This document shows, piece after piece, positions 4,390 to 7,092 of a stretch of 7,092 bases of DNA (positions are counted from its first letter, which is position 1; every line of letters starts with the position of its first letter). The position numbers were made by a program, and so were the translations under genes. This DNA is from Gemmatimonadota bacterium (GTDB taxonomy: Bacteria > Gemmatimonadota > Gemmatimonadetes > Palauibacterales > Palauibacteraceae): the NCBI GenBank assembly GCA_023554435.1, contig JAMJQV010000165.1, forward strand, positions 1 through 7,092, in the 5' to 3' direction. The notes below the pieces were generated by a model. It did no database searches. It had not been told where the DNA came from and saw nothing but the letters and a program-made list of their open reading frames with translations.

Positions 4390-6684
4390 TCAGTCCGAGG
4401 TCGGCTCCAGGGGGATTCCGCCCGGTGCCATGTGCTCGTTCAGGTACCGCGTCATCTCCGTATACAGGTGGCGGCGCGTGCCCTGGCCTTCGAAGATCCC
4501 GTGCGAGCGATTCGGGTACGAGAGCATCGTGAAGTGCTTGTTGTGCGCCACGAGTTCATTCACCAGGGCCTCGAAGTTCTGATAGTGCACGTTGTCGTCC
4601 GCAGTTCCGTGCACCAGAAGAAGATTCCCCTCCAGGTTCTTCGCATGCGTGATGGGAGCCCCGGCCTCGTAGTCCTCGGCTGCTTCGTCCGGGAGACCCA
4701 TGTACCGCTCGGTGTAGATGGTGTCGTAGTACTTCTGGTGGGTCACGGCAGCGACCGAGATGGCGGTGCCGTATACGTCCGGATACTGGAACAGCAGGTT
4801 CAGGGCCATTTCACCGCCACCGCTCCAGCCCCAGGTTCCCACGCGTTCGGCGTCCACGTACGGACGGGAGATGATCACCCGGGCCGCCGCACTCAGGTCG
4901 GCCACGTTCAGCTGGCCGATGTTGCGGTACAGCGCCTTCCGCCAGTCCCGTCCCCTGGGGCCTGGAGTTCCGCGATTGTCGACGCTGGCCACGATGTATC
5001 CCTGCTGCGTGAGCATCAGGTGCCACAGGTAGTTCCCGCCGCCCCACGAGTCCTGAACGGTCTGGCCCCAGGGTTCACTGTATCCGTAGAACAGGATCGG
5101 GTACTTCTTCGACGCGTCGAAGTCCGGCGGATACATGATCCATGCGTCGAGCAACGCGTCGCCGATGTCCACCTGGAAGAACTCGAAGTCGCCGCGATCC
5201 AGGGCGTTCACGGTTTCCCGGAGCCGGTGGTTGTCCACCAGCGTGCGGATCACCTCGTGGTCGGGCAGCCGAACGAGCTCGGTGACCGACGGCGAACCGA
5301 AGCTCGACCAGGTGTGGAGAGCGAACCGGCCGTCGGGCGAGATGTTGTATCCGTGCATCCCCGGCTGGTCTTCCGGGGTCAACCTCTCGGCGTCTCCCCG
5401 CCCGTTGAGGCGCGCCCGGTAGAGGTAGCGCTGCGTCGCGGTCTCGGGTGACGCGGTGAAATACACCCGGCCGCCATCCTCGTCGATCCGCTGGATGCTG
5501 ATGATCTCCCAGTCATCGTCGTCGTCGGTGATCGCCCTGACCTTCTCGCCGTCACGCGACACGCGATACAGGTGCCGCCAGCCCGATCGCTCGCTGACCC
5601 AGGTGAACTCCTTGTCGCCGTCGAGCCATTCCCAGTCGTTGACCGCGTCCAGATAGGCCGGATCGGTCTCTGTCAGGATCGTCCGCGTCGCTCCGGTGGC
5701 GGCGGCGCACAGCATCACCTGGTTCGTGTTCTGGTGCCGGTTCATGCGCTGGATGACGATCTCGTCCGAATTCCCGGACCACTCCATGCGCGGGATGTAG
5801 TTGTTCCGCCGGTCGCCCGGTACGTCGCACCACGTGGTCTGGCCGCCGGCGCTCGAGATCACGCCCACCCGGGCAGCCGAGTTCGTGCCGCCGGCCTTGG
5901 GGTACTCGACGGGGATGGTGTAGGAGTAGACGGAGTCCGTGTTGTTGATCATCAGGAAATGGCGAACGCCCTCCGCGTCGAGCTGCCAGAACGCGATGGA
6001 CGCTCCGTCGGGGCTCCAGCGGAACCCGTCGCGCGCGGAGAACTCCTCTTCGTACACCCAGTCGAACGTCCCGTTGATGAGCGTCTCGGAGCCGTCGTCC
6101 GTGAGTCGCACCACCTCGCCCGAGGCGATGTTCTCCACGTAGAGGTCGTGCTCGCTGACGTAGGCCACGCGTTCACCGGCCGGATCGAACTTGGCGAACA
6201 TGAGACTGGACTCGGGCCGGTCGGCGCCGATCTGCCGCAGGTCGTACGTCTCCAGGTCGAGGACCCAGTAGTCACCGCGGGTATTCTGACGCCAAACCCG
6301 GCGTGAGTTGGTGAACACGAGGAGCCTTGTCCCGTCCGGCGACCACTGGTAGCCCTGGATCGACATGGGTCGCTCGGCTCCCTCGGGCATGAGAAGAGAG
6401 GCTGAGACCAGGATCGTACGAATCGCGGATTCCGTCTCGTAGCGAACCAGGTCACGTCCGCCGGTCACCGCCGCTGACGGCTCGAGCGTCGTATAGAAGG
6501 TGCCATCTTCGAGCCACCGGGCCTGGCCGAAGAAGTCTCCGCGGAAGTCGGCGGATCCGTAGATCCTGTCCAGGGTGACGGCTGCGGCATCGGTATCCTG
6601 GGCCACGCCCGCCGGCGCCAGGAGCAGGGACAAGACGAACAGCAGGCTCGCGGCGCTCCAGGCGCCTCGCATCTCAAATCGCAT
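4390..6684 (-). CDS. Secreted S9B serine peptidase, dipeptidyl-peptidase-IV-like (upstream paralogue)
   Basis: A 764-residue protein, full length for the family and collinear with the next gene on the same strand. In the stretch from LTQQGYIVAS to ERYMGL about 80 of 107 residues are identical. The signal peptide runs from MRFEMRGAWS through a leucine-rich core to AGVAQ (cleavage near 28-29). The beta-propeller carries DWVYEEEF (Glu213 and Glu214), VWR (Arg132) and YPKAGGTN. The hydrolase domain carries Tyr535, nucleophile Ser621 in GWSGG, Asp696 and Asn698 in HGTADDN, and His728 in NRSHG. This is the complete set expected of an aminodipeptidase removing N-terminal dipeptides outside the cytoplasm. 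Differences from its paralogue lie near the active site: YSEPW instead of YSGPF after the active-site tyrosine (Glu537), and Gln650 where the paralogue has Leu and human DPP-IV has Trp659. Cys286 and Cys326 are its only cysteines, matching the paralogue. The ATG at 6684 has a strong GAGGAA 6 nt upstream, preferred over the ATG at 6672. It lies 129 nt after the metalloprotease gene and is probably a separate or internally controlled unit. Confidence 0.93.
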   Translation of the reverse strand: MRFEMRGAWSAASLLFVLSLLLAPAGVAQDTDAAAVTLDRIYGSADFRGDFFGQARWLEDGTFYTTLEPSAAVTGGRDLVRYETESAIRTILVSASLLMPEGAERPMSIQGYQWSPDGTRLLVFTNSRRVWRQNTRGDYWVLDLETYDLRQIGADRPESSLMFAKFDPAGERVAYVSEHDLYVENIASGEVVRLTDDGSETLINGTFDWVYEEEFSARDGFRWSPDGASIAFWQLDAEGVRHFLMINNTDSVYSYTIPVEYPKAGGTNSAARVGVISSAGGQTTWCDVPGDRRNNYIPRMEWSGNSDEIVIQRMNRHQNTNQVMLCAAATGATRTILTETDPAYLDAVNDWEWLDGDKEFTWVSERSGWRHLYRVSRDGEKVRAITDDDDDWEIISIQRIDEDGGRVYFTASPETATQRYLYRARLNGRGDAERLTPEDQPGMHGYNISPDGRFALHTWSSFGSPSVTELVRLPDHEVIRTLVDNHRLRETVNALDRGDFEFFQVDIGDALLDAWIMYPPDFDASKKYPILFYGYSEPWGQTVQDSWGGGNYLWHLMLTQQGYIVASVDNRGTPGPRGRDWRKALYRNIGQLNVADLSAAARVIISRPYVDAERVGTWGWSGGGEMALNLLFQYPDVYGTAISVAAVTHQKYYDTIYTERYMGLPDEAAEDYEAGAPITHAKNLEGNLLLVHGTADDNVHYQNFEALVNELVAHNKHFTMLSYPNRSHGIFEGQGTRRHLYTEMTRYLNEHMAPGGIPLEPTSD

Positions 6685-6690
6685 CGCGGA

Positions 6691-6696
6691 TTCCTC
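6691..6696 (-). promoter_or_regulatory. Ribosome binding site of the upstream peptidase
   Basis: GAGGAA on the - strand with a 6-nt spacer to the ATG at 6684. It is the best ribosome binding site in the window and decides the start over the in-frame ATG four codons later. Confidence 0.65.
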
Positions 6697-6711
6697 GTGG
6701 ATTGCCGGGGT

Positions 6712-6766
6712 CGCCCTCCGCGTGATGGACCGAGGGCGCTGAGGCCGTCGCCACCGCGGCGCGGCC
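6712..6766 (-). terminator. Two consecutive GC-rich hairpins after the metalloprotease gene
   Basis: On the - strand the first hairpin (6766-6743) has GGCCG pairing with CGGCC and an inner CGCC/GGCG stem, with one bulged base and a 5-nt loop. The second (6738-6712) has a perfect 7-bp stem, CGCCCTC with GAGGGCG, and a 13-nt loop. They start about 47 nt after the metalloprotease stop and end 15 nt before the peptidase's ribosome binding site. Neither has a U-tract. They could end the metalloprotease transcript, or act in the leader of the peptidase gene. In such GC-rich DNA, some stem formation is expected by chance. Confidence 0.4.
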
Positions 6767-6813
6767 CCGACACAAGCTATCGAGTGGAGTGGCTTCGCGC
6801 GCTCTTCCCCGGT

Positions 6814-7092
6814 TCAGCGCCCGAGCAGCTTGAGGACGTCGTTGAGGAAGGCGAAGCTCATGAAGAACACCACGACGGTCGCCCCGGCGATGTGGGTGTA
6901 CCGCACCAGCGTGGGGTGCAGCGGGCGTCGAATCACGCCCTCGATGGCCAGGAGCAGGAAGTGCCCGCCGTCCAGGACGGGAATCGGGAGGAAATTCAGG
7001 ATCGCCAGGTTCAGCGACAGGAACGCGACGAACGCGAAGAACTGGGGCCAGTTCATCCTGTAGGCACGCTCGCTCATGCGCGCGATCTCGAC
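6814..7092 (-). CDS. rseP: RIP (site-2) metalloprotease RseP, C-terminal part (5' end outside window)
   Basis: The last 92 residues of a membrane-embedded zinc metalloprotease of peptidase family M50. The reading frame is open through the window edge, so the ATG at 7077 is internal, not the start. The diagnostic segment is LNLAILNFLPIPVLDGGH, in which the Asp of the LDG motif is the third zinc ligand (visible residue 41). The HExxH motif and the PDZ domains would lie upstream, outside the window. A hydrophobic segment, about HIAGATVVVFFMSFAFLNDV, forms the final membrane span, as in Escherichia coli RseP. RseP cuts anti-sigma factors and leftover signal peptides within the membrane; the substrate in this organism is unknown. 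The stop is a TGA at 6814-6816. The gene lies on the same strand as the peptidases but is separated from them by 129 nt with two hairpins. Confidence 0.9.
   Translation of the reverse strand, partial: VEIARMSERAYRMNWPQFFAFVAFLSLNLAILNFLPIPVLDGGHFLLLAIEGVIRRPLHPTLVRYTHIAGATVVVFFMSFAFLNDVLKLLGR

Noticed and set aside
3973..5451. A 492-codon open frame on the + strand spanning the gap and the upstream peptidase
   Set aside because: It is antisense to a clearly real peptidase. Its likeness to the antisense frame at 1955-2827 is simply a by-product of the two peptidase genes being paralogues.
1877..6684. Possible mobile-element origin of the duplicated peptidase block
   Set aside because: I see no transposase, terminal inverted repeats or target duplications. 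Simple tandem duplication explains the arrangement.

Overview
The window looks like chromosomal DNA of a high-GC, Gram-negative-type bacterium, most likely a member of Gemmatimonadota or a close relative. This is inferred from three things: a lipoprotein of the 'TDSAGVRIV' six-bladed beta-propeller type that is abundant in that phylum, secreted S9 peptidases of the GWSGGG type, and a GC-rich, strongly codon-biased sequence that creates long antisense open frames. No marker gene fixes the taxonomy.

Layout. Positions 2-513 (+ strand) hold the end of a VapB/FitA-type antitoxin gene and a complete VapC-type PIN-domain toxin, overlapping by 4 nt in a TTGA junction. The rest of the window is on the - strand, so the toxin converges on the next gene with only 18 nt between stops. 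Reading down the - strand from the right edge there are: the C-terminal 92 residues of an RseP-type site-2 metalloprotease (6814-7092); a secreted dipeptidyl-peptidase-IV-like serine peptidase (4390-6684, 764 aa); a tandem paralogue of it (1877-4174, 765 aa); and a beta-propeller lipoprotein (532-1782, 416 aa). Each of the three - strand gaps carries one or more GC-rich hairpins without a U-tract. The 215-nt gap between the two peptidases also holds a perfect 10-bp palindrome and a 7-bp inverted repeat directly upstream of the second peptidase's ribosome binding site.

Working together. The two peptidases and the lipoprotein are all predicted to act outside the cytoplasm. They may form a loose peptide-scavenging or envelope cluster, but only co-orientation and proximity support this. 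Both peptidases keep the catalytic triad and the Glu-Glu, Arg and Asn residues that define DPP-IV-like aminodipeptidases. Both lack two aromatic S1-pocket residues of mammalian DPP-IV, and they differ from each other at one of these positions, so the pair may have split substrate preference.

I found no CRISPR array, insertion sequence, tRNA or rRNA. I see no clearly novel system here. The points most worth a second look are the diverged tandem peptidases and the structured elements in the gaps.
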